Source: Brevundimonas sp. SL130
GTDB lineage: Bacteria > Pseudomonadota > Alphaproteobacteria > Caulobacterales > Caulobacteraceae
Assembly (NCBI RefSeq): GCF_026625805.1
Contig: NZ_CP113064.1
Coordinates: 372,001-436,000, forward strand
Reading direction: 5' to 3'
Length of the DNA stretch: 64,000 nt
The translations under genes and the position numbers were made by a program. A model generated the notes under the pieces. That model had not been told where the DNA came from. It made no database searches and worked only from the letters and a program-made list of their open reading frames with translations. The number at the start of each line of letters is the position of its first letter. The stretch's first letter is position 1. Positions 9,810 through 17,597 of the stretch are shown here, one piece after another.

Positions 9810-10544
9810 TCAACCGCAAACCGGGCAATGGGGGTCTGCGGCCACCCGCACCGTCCGCGCCGCGCCCGCCAGACCGTCGTAGATCATCAGTCGCCCGGTC
9901 AGGCTTTCGCCCGCGCCGACGATCAGCTTCACCGTCTCCAGCGCCGCCATCGACCCGACAACGCCCGCCAGGGCGCCGACCACCCCGACACGGGCGCAGG
10001 TCTCGGCGTCCGGCGGAACCTCGGGCACCAGACACTGATAGCAGGGCCGCCCGGCGAACACCCCCACCTGACCGCCCCAACGCCCCAGAGCGCCCGACAC
10101 CAGAGGTTTTGCCGCCGCGACGCAGGCGGCGTTGACGACCAGACGGGTCTCGAAATCGTCGGTCCCGTCCAGGACGATGTCGAAGCCCGCCATCCGGTCC
10201 GCCGCATTGGCGGGCGTCAGGCGTTCGGCGAAGGCCTGGATCGTCACATGAGGATTCAGCTGGCCCAGGCGCGCGGCGGCGGCCTCGACCTTCGGCCGGC
10301 CGGTCTCGGCCGTAGCGAAGACGATCTGACGCTGGAGGTTCGACACGGCCACGACGTCGTCGTCGATCAGCCCCAAAGTCCCCACCCCCGCTGCGGCCAG
10401 ATACAAGGCCGCCGGCGCCCCCACGCCGCCGACGCCGACGATCAGCACCCGCGCGCGTTTCAGCGCCTGCTGGCCCGGCCCGCCGATCTCGGACAGGACC
10501 AGATGCCGCGCATAGCGTTCGACTTCGTCTTCGGAGAAAACCAT
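9810..10544 (-). CDS. HesA/MoeB/ThiF family adenylyltransferase
   Basis: E1-like enzyme that adenylates the C-terminal Gly-Gly of a sulfur-carrier protein (MoaD/ThiS type). 244 residues. The ATP-binding region is VGVGGVGAPAALYLAAAGVG with DDDVVAVSNLQRQIVF; the conserved FDIVLDGTDDFETR follows. Two CxxC zinc pairs are present: CYQC in the middle and CPVC at the C-terminus. It has no rhodanese domain, so it is MoeB/HesA-like rather than MOCS3-like. No moa or thi gene is adjacent, so the pathway cannot be fixed. Confidence 0.9.
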   Translation of the reverse strand: MVFSEDEVERYARHLVLSEIGGPGQQALKRARVLIVGVGGVGAPAALYLAAAGVGTLGLIDDDVVAVSNLQRQIVFATAETGRPKVEAAAARLGQLNPHVTIQAFAERLTPANAADRMAGFDIVLDGTDDFETRLVVNAACVAAAKPLVSGALGRWGGQVGVFAGRPCYQCLVPEVPPDAETCARVGVVGALAGVVGSMAALETVKLIVGAGESLTGRLMIYDGLAGAARTVRVAADPHCPVCG

Positions 10545-10597
10545 GTCCCCCTCTAGCGACGCAGAGCCCGTCGCGCGAGGCCTCTGGTTCGAAGGGC

Positions 10598-11008
10598 CTA
10601 GGTCACAGCGGCCATCGCACGGCTGACGTCGACCAGGATACGGTCGGCCTGAGCCAGGACCGAAGGGTCGGTCAGCGACCCTGCCAGCATTCGCTTAAGC
10701 GCCGGCGGCGCATCGGCCTGGGCCATGGCGAAGCCGGGGAAGAGGCGTTGTGGGATCGGGCCGTCAGAAAGAATCTGGATATTGGCGTGACGATGGTCAG
10801 TCCGCAGCCGCCCCATCAGTCGGTCCAGATCAACGCGGGCGCCCTCGACGGCCTGGAAGAACCGGCCCTCGTGCCGCATCAGGATGCCGGTCAAATGATC
10901 CCTGCGGTTGTTCCGGTCAGAGGCGCCGATGATGTCTATCCAGGGCAGCAAACCTACGGCCGCGTCGCCCACGGCGTCGCTGACATAGACGATACGGAAC
11001 AAACTCAT
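10598..11008 (-). CDS. BLUF photoreceptor protein (canonical residues)
   Basis: 136-residue stand-alone blue-light sensor using FAD. The photoactive residues are all present: Tyr8 (RIVYVSDA), Asn34 (RNNRRDHLTG), Gln52 (RFFQAVEG) and Met95 in PGFAM, where AppA has Trp-His-Met; Phe93 replaces the Trp. There is no output domain, so it should act by protein contact. It is the downstream member of a same-strand pair with the degenerate BLUF gene (11088-11498), with an inverted repeat in the 79-base gap. Confidence 0.93.
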   Translation of the reverse strand: MSLFRIVYVSDAVGDAAVGLLPWIDIIGASDRNNRRDHLTGILMRHEGRFFQAVEGARVDLDRLMGRLRTDHRHANIQILSDGPIPQRLFPGFAMAQADAPPALKRMLAGSLTDPSVLAQADRILVDVSRAMAAVT

Positions 11009-11020
11009 TGATTACTCATA

Positions 11021-11058
11021 CGCTTTACGACCGAAGATCGATTTTTACCCGTAAAGCG
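11021..11058 (-). promoter_or_regulatory. 9-bp inverted repeat upstream of BLUF gene
   Basis: CGCTTTACG (11021-11029) and CGTAAAGCG (11050-11058) are perfect inverted arms separated by 20 bases, 13 bases upstream of the start codon of the canonical BLUF gene. GCTTTAC also occurs at 11540-11546 upstream of the second BLUF gene. The spacing fits a dimeric regulator; a hairpin between the two genes is the alternative. Confidence 0.35.
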
Positions 11059-11087
11059 AGCAGGTTAATGAAACACGCAGAAAAAGG

Positions 11088-11498
11088 TCAGGCGGCACAG
11101 TCCGACATGCGCAGTTTGTCGCACGACAACAGGCGTTCCAACCCCTCCGCCTGGACCTCTTCGAGCCGGCGCCCATGCAGATATTCCGCCCCCTGTTCGG
11201 GCGACAGGGCGTACAGCCGAACCGGGTCGGCGAGACGGCGCTGAACGATCGGACGATCCGCCAGGATCTGTAGATTGCGATGCCGAGGATCGGCGAAAAG
11301 CCGCTTCAGCAACCGATCAACGTCGGCGCGCATGCCTTCGAACAAGATTGCCGCCTGGCCTTCGTAAAACAGCATGGCGCTGCCGATGGCGTCGCGGCGG
11401 TTGTTGCGCTCGGACGCGCCAAGAATATCGACCACGCTCCCGGTGGAGCGCCCTACGCCCCCGACCGTTTCACTCACAATAAGAACCCGATAGAGCAT
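11088..11498 (-). CDS. Degenerate BLUF domain protein, likely not photoactive
   Basis: 136 residues from ATG 11498 (MLYRVLIVSETVGG). It aligns end to end with the neighbouring BLUF protein (shared ILGASERNNRRD, DVDRLLKRL, NLQILADRPI), but the photocycle residues are lost: Ile7 stands where Tyr8 should be, Ile51 where Gln52 should be, LTG has become IGS and the Trp/Met strand reads ADPVRLYAL. Only Asn33 of the flavin pocket is kept. It may have become a light-blind partner or flavin-independent binder. An upstream in-frame extension to 11555 lacks family similarity and was excluded. Confidence 0.85.
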   Translation of the reverse strand: MLYRVLIVSETVGGVGRSTGSVVDILGASERNNRRDAIGSAMLFYEGQAAILFEGMRADVDRLLKRLFADPRHRNLQILADRPIVQRRLADPVRLYALSPEQGAEYLHGRRLEEVQAEGLERLLSCDKLRMSDCAA

Positions 11499-11596
11499 GT
11501 CTCTACCCCCGATATCGCACAAACTTGGTGTACATTGTTGCTTTACACTGATCACTTAGGTCAAAATATGACACCGATACGCGACATCGCGGCTGA

Positions 11597-11625
11597 CTTG
11601 ATCCTGAAACAGCCTCACGCCATCT
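11597..11625 (+). promoter_or_regulatory. Possible sigma-32 type promoter of hslV
   Basis: CTTGATC (11597-11603), 14 bases, then CGCCATCT (11618-11625) resembles the heat-shock consensus CTTGAAA / CCCCATNT. The -10 box ends 7 bases before the hslV ATG, so transcription would begin at or next to the start codon and the message would be leaderless. HslV is a heat-shock protease in other bacteria, which supports the reading. Confidence 0.4.
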
Positions 11626-11632
11626 GGACGTC

Positions 11633-12187
11633 ATGACCCAATCCAACTTCCCCGACTGGCATGGCACCACAATCCTGGCGGTCCGCAGGAACGGCCGCAC
11701 CGTCATCGCCGGCGACGGCCAGGTCTCGATGGGGCCGACCATCGTCAAGGGCGCGGCGCGCAAGGTGCGCACCCTGGCGGGCGGCAAGGTTCTGGCCGGT
11801 TTCGCCGGCGCCACCGCCGACGCCTTCACCCTGATCGAACGGCTGGAGGCCAAGTTGGAACAATATCCGGACCAGTTGGCGCGCGCCTGCGTCGACCTGG
11901 CCAAGGACTGGCGCACCGACCGCTATCTGCGCCGGCTGGAGGCCATGCTTCTGGTGGCGGACAAGTCGTCGATCTTCACCGTCACCGGCGTCGGCGACGT
12001 GCTGGAGCCAGAGCATGGCGTCGCCGCCGTCGGCTCGGGCGGCAACTACGCCCTGTCCGCCGCCCGCGCCCTGATCGAGGAAACCGACCTGGACGCCGAG
12101 GCCGTCGCCCGCAAGGCCATGAAGATCGCCGCCGAGATCTGCGTCTATACCAACGGCAATCTGACGGTGGAGGTGTTGGAGGGGTGA
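11633..12187 (+). CDS. hslV: ATP-dependent protease peptidase subunit HslV
   Basis: Threonine protease forming the double hexamer that HslU (ClpY) ATPase feeds. 184 residues. The mature N-terminal nucleophile is Thr12 of [11 protein letters not shown], so an 11-residue propeptide ([11 protein letters not shown]) is removed; MTQSN-type extensions are usual in alphaproteobacteria. GDGQVSMG and the [14 protein letters not shown] motif are present. hslU, normally next door, is not in the window: the next gene is a nuclease-like DUF4268 gene. Confidence 0.96.
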   Translation: MTQSNFPDWHGTTILAVRRNGRTVIAGDGQVSMGPTIVKGAARKVRTLAGGKVLAGFAGATADAFTLIERLEAKLEQYPDQLARACVDLAKDWRTDRYLRRLEAMLLVADKSSIFTVTGVGDVLEPEHGVAAVGSGGNYALSAARALIEETDLDAEAVARKAMKIAAEICVYTNGNLTVEVLEG

Positions 12188-12286
12188 CCTACAAAGTCGG
12201 GGCACCGATCGGTCGGAACAAGCAAATCCGTCCGCCAAGCGCTTCGATCTGTGGTTGCGCCTCCAAACACCTGCTACGCTTAACGC

Positions 12287-13387
12287 ATGTATCGCATCGA
12301 CCGCGTCACCAACTCAATTCAGGCGCTCAAGAAGGTGTCCTTTCGTGAGCTTGGGTTCCGCGAAAGAGCCCACCTTCAGGAATGGATCGCCCACCAGCCC
12401 TCAGCGCTGGGAGAAGACCTGCTGATTATCCAAAAGGAATTCGCGGGCTTTTCCGACACCAGCGAACGGCTCGACCTTTTGGCCTTAGACAAGCAGGGGT
12501 CCCTCGTCATTATCGAGAATAAGCTCGACGACACCGGACGCGATGTGACCTGGCAGGCGCTTAAATACGCTTCGTACTGCTCGGCGCTCACCAAGGACGA
12601 CATCCGTCAAATCTACCAAGACTATCTACGCAAAAGCGGCAGAACAGACATCGCCGAAGAGACCCTCAGCGTCTTCTTCGAACAGGAGTATGACGATCTC
12701 GCCCTGAACAAGGGCATCACTCAGCGGATCATTCTCGTCGCGGCGAATTTCCGCAAGGAAGTCACGTCCACAGTGCTCTGGCTGAGCAACTTCCGCCTAC
12801 GGATTCAGTGCTTCCGCGCGACGCCCTTCGCCTTGGGTGACGACTTGTTCCTGAACATGGAACAGATCATCCCCGTCAAGGACACCGAGGAGTTCACCAT
12901 CGGCTTGGCGGACAAGGCCAAGGAGGAGATCGAGGGGGTCGAAAGTGAGGCCCGCCGCCATCCGATCCGGCGCCAGTTCTGGATCGAATTGATCCGCGCC
13001 ATGAACGCCACACCTTCGCGGCTCTACGCCAACATCTCGCCCAGCAAGGAAAGCTGGATCAGCGCAGGTTCAGGAACGCGCGGCGTGGCGTTCAACTTTG
13101 GAGCAACGCAGCGGTATTGCCGTGCGGAACTATATATCGACCGTGGCGATACGGCCGAAAACGAAGCCATTTTTGACCGGCTGCATGCGGAGCGCGCAAC
13201 CATTGAGAACAGCGTGAACACAGCGCTGGGCTGGGAACGCCTGGACCACCGCCGGGCCTGCCGCATCAAACTCGAACAGCCCGCCGACGTATTCCAGAAA
13301 GAACAATGGCCCGCCATGATCACATTCATGACTGATGCCATGGTGCGACTCGAGCACGCCCTAAAGCCCAGACTCAGTGAAAGCTGA
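12287..13387 (+). CDS. DUF4268 protein with PD-(D/E)XK nuclease-like domain
   Basis: 366 residues. The N-terminal ~130 residues carry a nuclease-type core: Asp63 (RLDLLALD), then Glu77-Asn78-Lys79 in LVIIENKLDD and a following Gln90/Lys93/Tyr94 (WQALKYA), the D-x13-ExK layout of NucS and restriction-like folds. The C-terminal half (about 225-366) fits DUF4268. Such proteins occur in defence islands or alone. Codon use is less GC-biased than in hslV and hisS, between which it sits, suggesting later insertion. DNA target and activity unknown. Confidence 0.75.
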   Translation: MYRIDRVTNSIQALKKVSFRELGFRERAHLQEWIAHQPSALGEDLLIIQKEFAGFSDTSERLDLLALDKQGSLVIIENKLDDTGRDVTWQALKYASYCSALTKDDIRQIYQDYLRKSGRTDIAEETLSVFFEQEYDDLALNKGITQRIILVAANFRKEVTSTVLWLSNFRLRIQCFRATPFALGDDLFLNMEQIIPVKDTEEFTIGLADKAKEEIEGVESEARRHPIRRQFWIELIRAMNATPSRLYANISPSKESWISAGSGTRGVAFNFGATQRYCRAELYIDRGDTAENEAIFDRLHAERATIENSVNTALGWERLDHRRACRIKLEQPADVFQKEQWPAMITFMTDAMVRLEHALKPRLSES

Positions 13388-13454
13388 ACCTCTTCGCGGA
13401 CGCTAAACTGGCCCACGAGTTGCGGCCGCCCCTCCCTTGGCTTAAGCGCGCGCC

Positions 13455-14945
13455 ATGACCGAAGACGCCCCCATCCGCCCCCTCGCCCGTAATCCGCGCG
13501 GTTTCGCCGACAAGCGCGGCCGTGACCTGACCGCCGAACGCCGCATCGTGGCGCGCGTGTCCGAGGTCTATGAGCGCTGGGGCTTTGAGCCGCTGGAGAC
13601 GCCGGCCTTCGAATACGCCGACGCCCTGGGCAAATTCCTGCCTGACGCCGACCGGCCCAATGAAGGCGTCTTCGCGCTTCAGGACGATGCGGGGTCGGAC
13701 GAGCCGGGCGAGTGGATGGCCCTGCGCTATGACCACACCGCCCCCCTGGCCCGGTTCGCGGCCCAAACCTGGGAGACCCTGCCCAAGCCCTTCCGCCGCT
13801 ATGCCTATGGCCCGGTGTGGCGCAACGAAAAGCCGGGCCCCGGCCGGTTCCGCGAGTTCTGGCAGTGCGACGCCGACACCGTGGGTTCCGACCGGCCCGA
13901 GGCCGACGCCGAGATCATCGCCATGGCCTGCGAAGGCCTGGGCGCCGCCGGACTGGACGCGGGCCAGGCCCAGATCCGCGTCTCGAACCGCAAACTGTTC
14001 GACGGCCTGTTCGACGCCGGCGGCGTGACGGAGGCGGGCCAGCGGCTGACGGCGCTGCGGGCCATCGACAAGTTCGACCGCCTGGGCTGGGAGGGCGTGG
14101 TCCAACTGCTGGGCGAAGGCCGGCTGGACGAGTCCGGCGACTATACCAAGGGGGCGAACCTGCCCGCCAAGGTGACCGGCGCCATCGAGGCCTTCCTGGC
14201 CTCGGCCAATACGCCGGGCCTGTCGCGGGCCGAGACCCTGGACGCGGTCGCCCGCTCGGGCGACCTGGGCGCGGCGGGCGAGGCGGCGCTGAACGAGCTG
14301 GCGGCCATCGACCGGGCGCTGGGCGCCATGAAGGTCGGCCAGGAGGCGGTGAAGTTCGATCCCACCATCGTGCGCGGACTGGAATATTATACCGGCGCCG
14401 TGTTCGAGGCCGAACTGCTGCTGGAGACCACCGACGACAAGGGGCGGCCGGTTCGGTTCGGCTCCATCGGCGGCGGCGGACGCTATGACGACCTGGTCGC
14501 CCGGTTCACCGGCCAGAGCCTGCCGGCGACCGGCTTCTCCTTCGGCGTCTCGCGCCTGGCCTCGGCCCTGCGCGCCGCCGGCCGCGGCGGCGAGGACGCG
14601 GTGCGCGGGCCGGTGGTGGTGATCGTCTTCTCTGAGGACGACATGGGCCACTATCTGGCCGCAGTCGCCGAGCTGCGGGCCGCCGGAATTGCGGCGGAAC
14701 TGTATCTGGGGCGGGCGGGCATGAAGGCGCAGATGAAATACGCCGACCGTCGCGGATCGCCGGCCGTGGTGATCCTGGGCGGCGACGAGATCGCCGGCGG
14801 CGAGGTCACCATCAAGGATCTGGACGCGGGCCGGGCCGCTGCGGCGGCAATCACCGACAACGACGCCTGGAAGGCCGAGCGTCCGGGCCAGATGAAGATC
14901 GCCCGCGCGGATATGGTTTCCGCCATTCGCGCCATTATCGAATAA
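13455..14945 (+). CDS. hisS: Histidyl-tRNA synthetase
   Basis: Class II synthetase that charges tRNA-His. 496 residues. Motif 1/2 region is seen as ALRYDHTAPLARF and YGPVWRNEKPGPGRFREFWQ; the His-specific motifs are GLEYYTGAVFEAEL and GSIGGGGRYDDL; the C-terminal anticodon-binding domain begins near residue 395 (VVVIVFSEDDMGHY). The ~66-base gap from the DUF4268 gene shows no terminator. Alphaproteobacterial HisS often lacks dependence on the usual G-1 identity, but that cannot be read here. Confidence 0.96.
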   Translation: MTEDAPIRPLARNPRGFADKRGRDLTAERRIVARVSEVYERWGFEPLETPAFEYADALGKFLPDADRPNEGVFALQDDAGSDEPGEWMALRYDHTAPLARFAAQTWETLPKPFRRYAYGPVWRNEKPGPGRFREFWQCDADTVGSDRPEADAEIIAMACEGLGAAGLDAGQAQIRVSNRKLFDGLFDAGGVTEAGQRLTALRAIDKFDRLGWEGVVQLLGEGRLDESGDYTKGANLPAKVTGAIEAFLASANTPGLSRAETLDAVARSGDLGAAGEAALNELAAIDRALGAMKVGQEAVKFDPTIVRGLEYYTGAVFEAELLLETTDDKGRPVRFGSIGGGGRYDDLVARFTGQSLPATGFSFGVSRLASALRAAGRGGEDAVRGPVVVIVFSEDDMGHYLAAVAELRAAGIAAELYLGRAGMKAQMKYADRRGSPAVVILGGDEIAGGEVTIKDLDAGRAAAAAITDNDAWKAERPGQMKIARADMVSAIRAIIE

Positions 14946-15022
14946 GTTTCGATAAATAAGTCTGTCTGGTAACAGTTATCGGCGATAAGTCGAAGAAAGT
15001 TCGATTCACTGCGATAAGCCCG

Positions 15023-15051
15023 TTGACGACCCCGGCCCGGTTGCGTCAAAT
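15023..15051 (+). promoter_or_regulatory. Sigma-70 type promoter for intergenic RNA
   Basis: TTGACG (15023-15028), a 17-base spacer, then TCAAAT (15046-15051). Spacing is ideal and the -35 box matches 5 of 6. It points at about 15058 as the start of a transcript that ends at the strong terminator at 15138-15175 without any credible protein frame between. Confidence 0.5.
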
Positions 15052-15057
15052 GAACTC

Positions 15058-15177
15058 ACTCGAGGGCAAGCGTTGCTCAAGCGCGCAGCACTCGAAGGCG
15101 TTTCGGGGAGGAAACGTCCGCTCTTCAAAGAGCGCGAAAGCCCGCTGCGATGTATCCCCCGCAGCGGGCTTTTTCGC
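15058..15177 (+). ncRNA. Candidate small regulatory RNA, ~120 nt
   Basis: Bounded by a promoter-like pair and a rho-independent terminator in the 373-base gap between hisS and the M13 peptidase gene. Predicted helices: GCGTTTC/GAAACGT around 15099-15116 with a purine loop containing GGGGAG; CGCTCT/AGAGCG at 15119-15134; and the terminator stem. The GGGGAG loop resembles a Shine-Dalgarno sequence rather than an anti-SD. It does not match tmRNA, SRP RNA, 6S or RNase P consensus features that I know. Boundaries are approximate. Confidence 0.45.
15138..15177 (+). terminator. Rho-independent terminator
   Basis: AAAGCCCGCTGCG pairs with CGCAGCGGGCTTT across a 10-base loop and is followed by TTTTT. 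One of the strongest hairpins in the window; it ends the candidate sRNA, or hisS if the sRNA is only its 3' UTR. Confidence 0.85.
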
Positions 15178-15205
15178 GCCTGGAGCCTCGCGAAAAATGC
15201 ACGAC

Positions 15206-15233
15206 CTGTAGATTTTTTCGATGCGATCTACAG
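15206..15233. repeat. 8-bp inverted repeat CTGTAGAT/ATCTACAG
   Basis: Perfect arms at 15206-15213 and 15226-15233 with a 12-base, T-rich loop, lying between two terminators. It may be a secondary hairpin in the M13 3' UTR or a protein site. No function can be assigned. Confidence 0.4.
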
Positions 15234-15268
15234 ATTTCGGGCCCGATTTTTCATCCTGTCTCCCTATG

Positions 15269-15298
15269 AAAAAGGCCGGGGCGAACCCCGGCCTTTTC
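15269..15298 (-). terminator. Rho-independent terminator of the M13 gene
   Basis: AAAGGCCGGGG and CCCCGGCCTTT (15271-15281/15286-15296) form an 11-bp stem with a 4-base loop; on the minus strand the stem is followed by a T-run. It begins 23 bases after the M13 peptidase stop and can work in both directions. Confidence 0.85.
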
Positions 15299-15318
15299 CG
15301 TTTTCGAAGACGCGCCGC

Positions 15319-17445
15319 CTACCAGATGCGGACGCGTTGTTCCGGCGTCAGATAGTATTTGGTCCCGGGCTCGACGTCGAAGGCGTCGTACCAGGCGTCG
15401 ACGTTGCGCAGCGGGCCGATGACCCGGAACTGGGCCGCCGAGTGCGGGTCGGTGGCGACCTGCTGCTTCAGGGCCTCCTCGCGGTACTTCGACTGCCAGA
15501 CCTGGGCCCAGCCGTAGAAGAAGCGCTGGTCCCCGGTGGTTCCGTCCAGCACCGGCGCGGGCTTGCCGGCCAGCGACAAGCGATAGGCCTCAAGCCCCAC
15601 GGCCACGCCCGAGGCGTCGCCGATGTTCTCGCCCATCGTCAGGCCCGGGTTGATGGTGTAGCCGGCGATCGGCTCATAGGTGGCGTATTGCGCGCCCAGG
15701 CGGGCGGTCAGGGCCTCGAAATTGGCCTTGTCCGTCGGGGTCCACCAGTTGCGCAGAACGCCGTCGCCGTCGGACTTGGAGCCCTGGTCGTCGAAGCCGT
15801 GGCCGATCTCGTGGCCGATCACGCCGCCGATGCCGCCATAGTTGACCGCCGGGTCGCCGTTCGGATCGAAGAAGGGCGGCTGCAGGATGGCGGCCGGGAA
15901 GACGATCTCGTTATTGGCCGAGTTATAATAGGCGTTGACCGTCTGAGGCGTCATGCCCCACTCGGACTTGTCGACCGGCTCGTTCAGGCGCGCGAGTTGG
16001 TAGTTCCACTGGAAGAGGCCGCGCCGAACCGCGTTGCCGACCAGATCGTCCGCGCGGATCTCCAGACCCGAATAGTCGCGCCACTTGTCCGGATAGCCGA
16101 TCTTGACGGTGAATTTCCGCAGCTTCTCCTGAGCCGCCGCCTTGGTCTCGTCGCCCATCCAGGTCAGATTATCGATCCGGTGCGACAGGGCGGTGCGCAG
16201 ATTGGCGACCAGTTCTTCCATCTTGGCCTTGGATTCAGCCGGGAAATACTGGGCGACATAGAGCCGGCCCGTGGCCTCGCCCAGCGAACCTTCGGCGAAG
16301 GCGATGGCGCGCTTCTCGCGGGTGCGCTGTTCCGGCTGGCCCGACAGGTCGCGCGACCGGAAGCCCCATTCGGCGTCCGAGAACCGCTTGGACAGCAGGG
16401 GGGCCATGTCGTCGGCGGTGTGGAAGGCTTCCCAGGCCTGGAGCAGTTCGACCGTGGTCTCGGCGTAGATGGCCGCGATCTTGGGCATGGCCGTGTCCTG
16501 ACGCACGATCAGGCGCGGCACGCCGCCCAGCTCGGCCGCATCATAATAGGCCTGCCAGTCGAAGCCCGGCGCGTCCTGGGCCAGTTTGGCGATGGTGTAT
16601 TCGTTATAGGTGCGGTCGCGGTTGCGGTTCTCGACCGGGCTCCAGTGGGCCTCGGCGATCTTGGTCTCCAGGGCGACGATCTGGGCGGCGGTCTCGGCCG
16701 GATTGGCCCAGCCGATCATGCCCAGCATGTCGGCGACATAGGCCTGATACTTCTCTTTCTTATCGGCGTGGCGGGCTTCCAGATAATAGTCGCGGTTCGG
16801 CAGGCCGATGCCCGACTGGCCGGTGGAGACGACGTAGCGGGTCGGCTGTTTCGCATCGATGGTGATGCCGCTGCCGAAGAAGGAGCCGCCGAAACGGCCG
16901 ACCGTCTGACCCATATAGACGGCCATCTTCTCATGGCTGTCGGCGGCGCGGATGGCGGCCAGATAGGGTTGCAGCGGCTGGGCGTCGAGCTGATCGATCC
17001 GGGCCTGGTCGATGTAGGACCGATAGGCGTCGGCCACCTTGGCCTCGTCCGAACCGGGCGCCAGATCGGTGCGCGCGGCCAGGCCCAGGACCAGTTGCTT
17101 CATCCGGTTGTCGGACAGTTCGCGCAGCAGGGCGAAGGAGCCGTAGCTGGTGCGGTCCGACGGGATGACCAGCTTGTCGAAGGCCGCGCCGTTGGCGTAG
17201 CGGAAGAAGTCGTCGCCCGGCTTCACCGAGGTGTCGCGGCCGGCCATGTCGAAGCCCCAGGTTCCATAGCGGGGCGCATCGACGCCCTGCCAGCCGGCGG
17301 CGGTCTCTTCACCCGAGAACAGGGAAACGATCGAGCAGGTCTCGTCGATACAGGCGTGATCGTGGTCGAGGTCCTGAGCGAAGGCGGCGCTGGCCGGCAG
17401 CAGAAGGGCGGCGGCGGCGGCCCCGATAAGCAGTCTTTTCATCAC
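15319..17445 (-). CDS. M13 family zinc metallopeptidase (PepO/neprilysin type)
   Basis: Exported zinc endopeptidase of 708 residues. The signal peptide is MMKRLLIGAAAAALLLPASA with cleavage after SAAFA; the mature protein begins with an Asp/His-rich stretch and two early cysteines. The zinc motif HEIGH has His545, Glu546 and His549; the third ligand lies in MGENIGDASGV, and the substrate-binding NAYYNSANNEI (NAYY) is just upstream. The C-terminus RVRIW is the usual xxxW end. Acts in the periplasm on peptides; physiological substrate unknown. Monocistronic, with its own terminator. Confidence 0.95.
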   Translation of the reverse strand: MMKRLLIGAAAAALLLPASAAFAQDLDHDHACIDETCSIVSLFSGEETAAGWQGVDAPRYGTWGFDMAGRDTSVKPGDDFFRYANGAAFDKLVIPSDRTSYGSFALLRELSDNRMKQLVLGLAARTDLAPGSDEAKVADAYRSYIDQARIDQLDAQPLQPYLAAIRAADSHEKMAVYMGQTVGRFGGSFFGSGITIDAKQPTRYVVSTGQSGIGLPNRDYYLEARHADKKEKYQAYVADMLGMIGWANPAETAAQIVALETKIAEAHWSPVENRNRDRTYNEYTIAKLAQDAPGFDWQAYYDAAELGGVPRLIVRQDTAMPKIAAIYAETTVELLQAWEAFHTADDMAPLLSKRFSDAEWGFRSRDLSGQPEQRTREKRAIAFAEGSLGEATGRLYVAQYFPAESKAKMEELVANLRTALSHRIDNLTWMGDETKAAAQEKLRKFTVKIGYPDKWRDYSGLEIRADDLVGNAVRRGLFQWNYQLARLNEPVDKSEWGMTPQTVNAYYNSANNEIVFPAAILQPPFFDPNGDPAVNYGGIGGVIGHEIGHGFDDQGSKSDGDGVLRNWWTPTDKANFEALTARLGAQYATYEPIAGYTINPGLTMGENIGDASGVAVGLEAYRLSLAGKPAPVLDGTTGDQRFFYGWAQVWQSKYREEALKQQVATDPHSAAQFRVIGPLRNVDAWYDAFDVEPGTKYYLTPEQRVRIW

Positions 17446-17597
17446 TGTATCCTAGGTTCCGCCCCCGAAACGGGCGGGTCGGGGCGGACCCTAGACCGGA
17501 GGCGGGACCTGTCGCCTTAAAAAAATTTCATGAAACGGTCACGGCGCCTCGCCACGACCGACAGTTCAGGGTCAGATGCTCCAGATCGGGAGGGCGA

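Noticed and set aside
11499..11555. 19-residue N-terminal extension of the degenerate BLUF protein
   Set aside because: BLUF proteins begin at the MLYRVLIVSE-equivalent strand; the extension runs through the promoter region.
15096..15118. GAGGAAA-x-GTCCG resembling the RNase P RNA signature
   Set aside because: RNase P RNA needs ~350 bases and further conserved blocks; the transcript here ends after ~120 bases.
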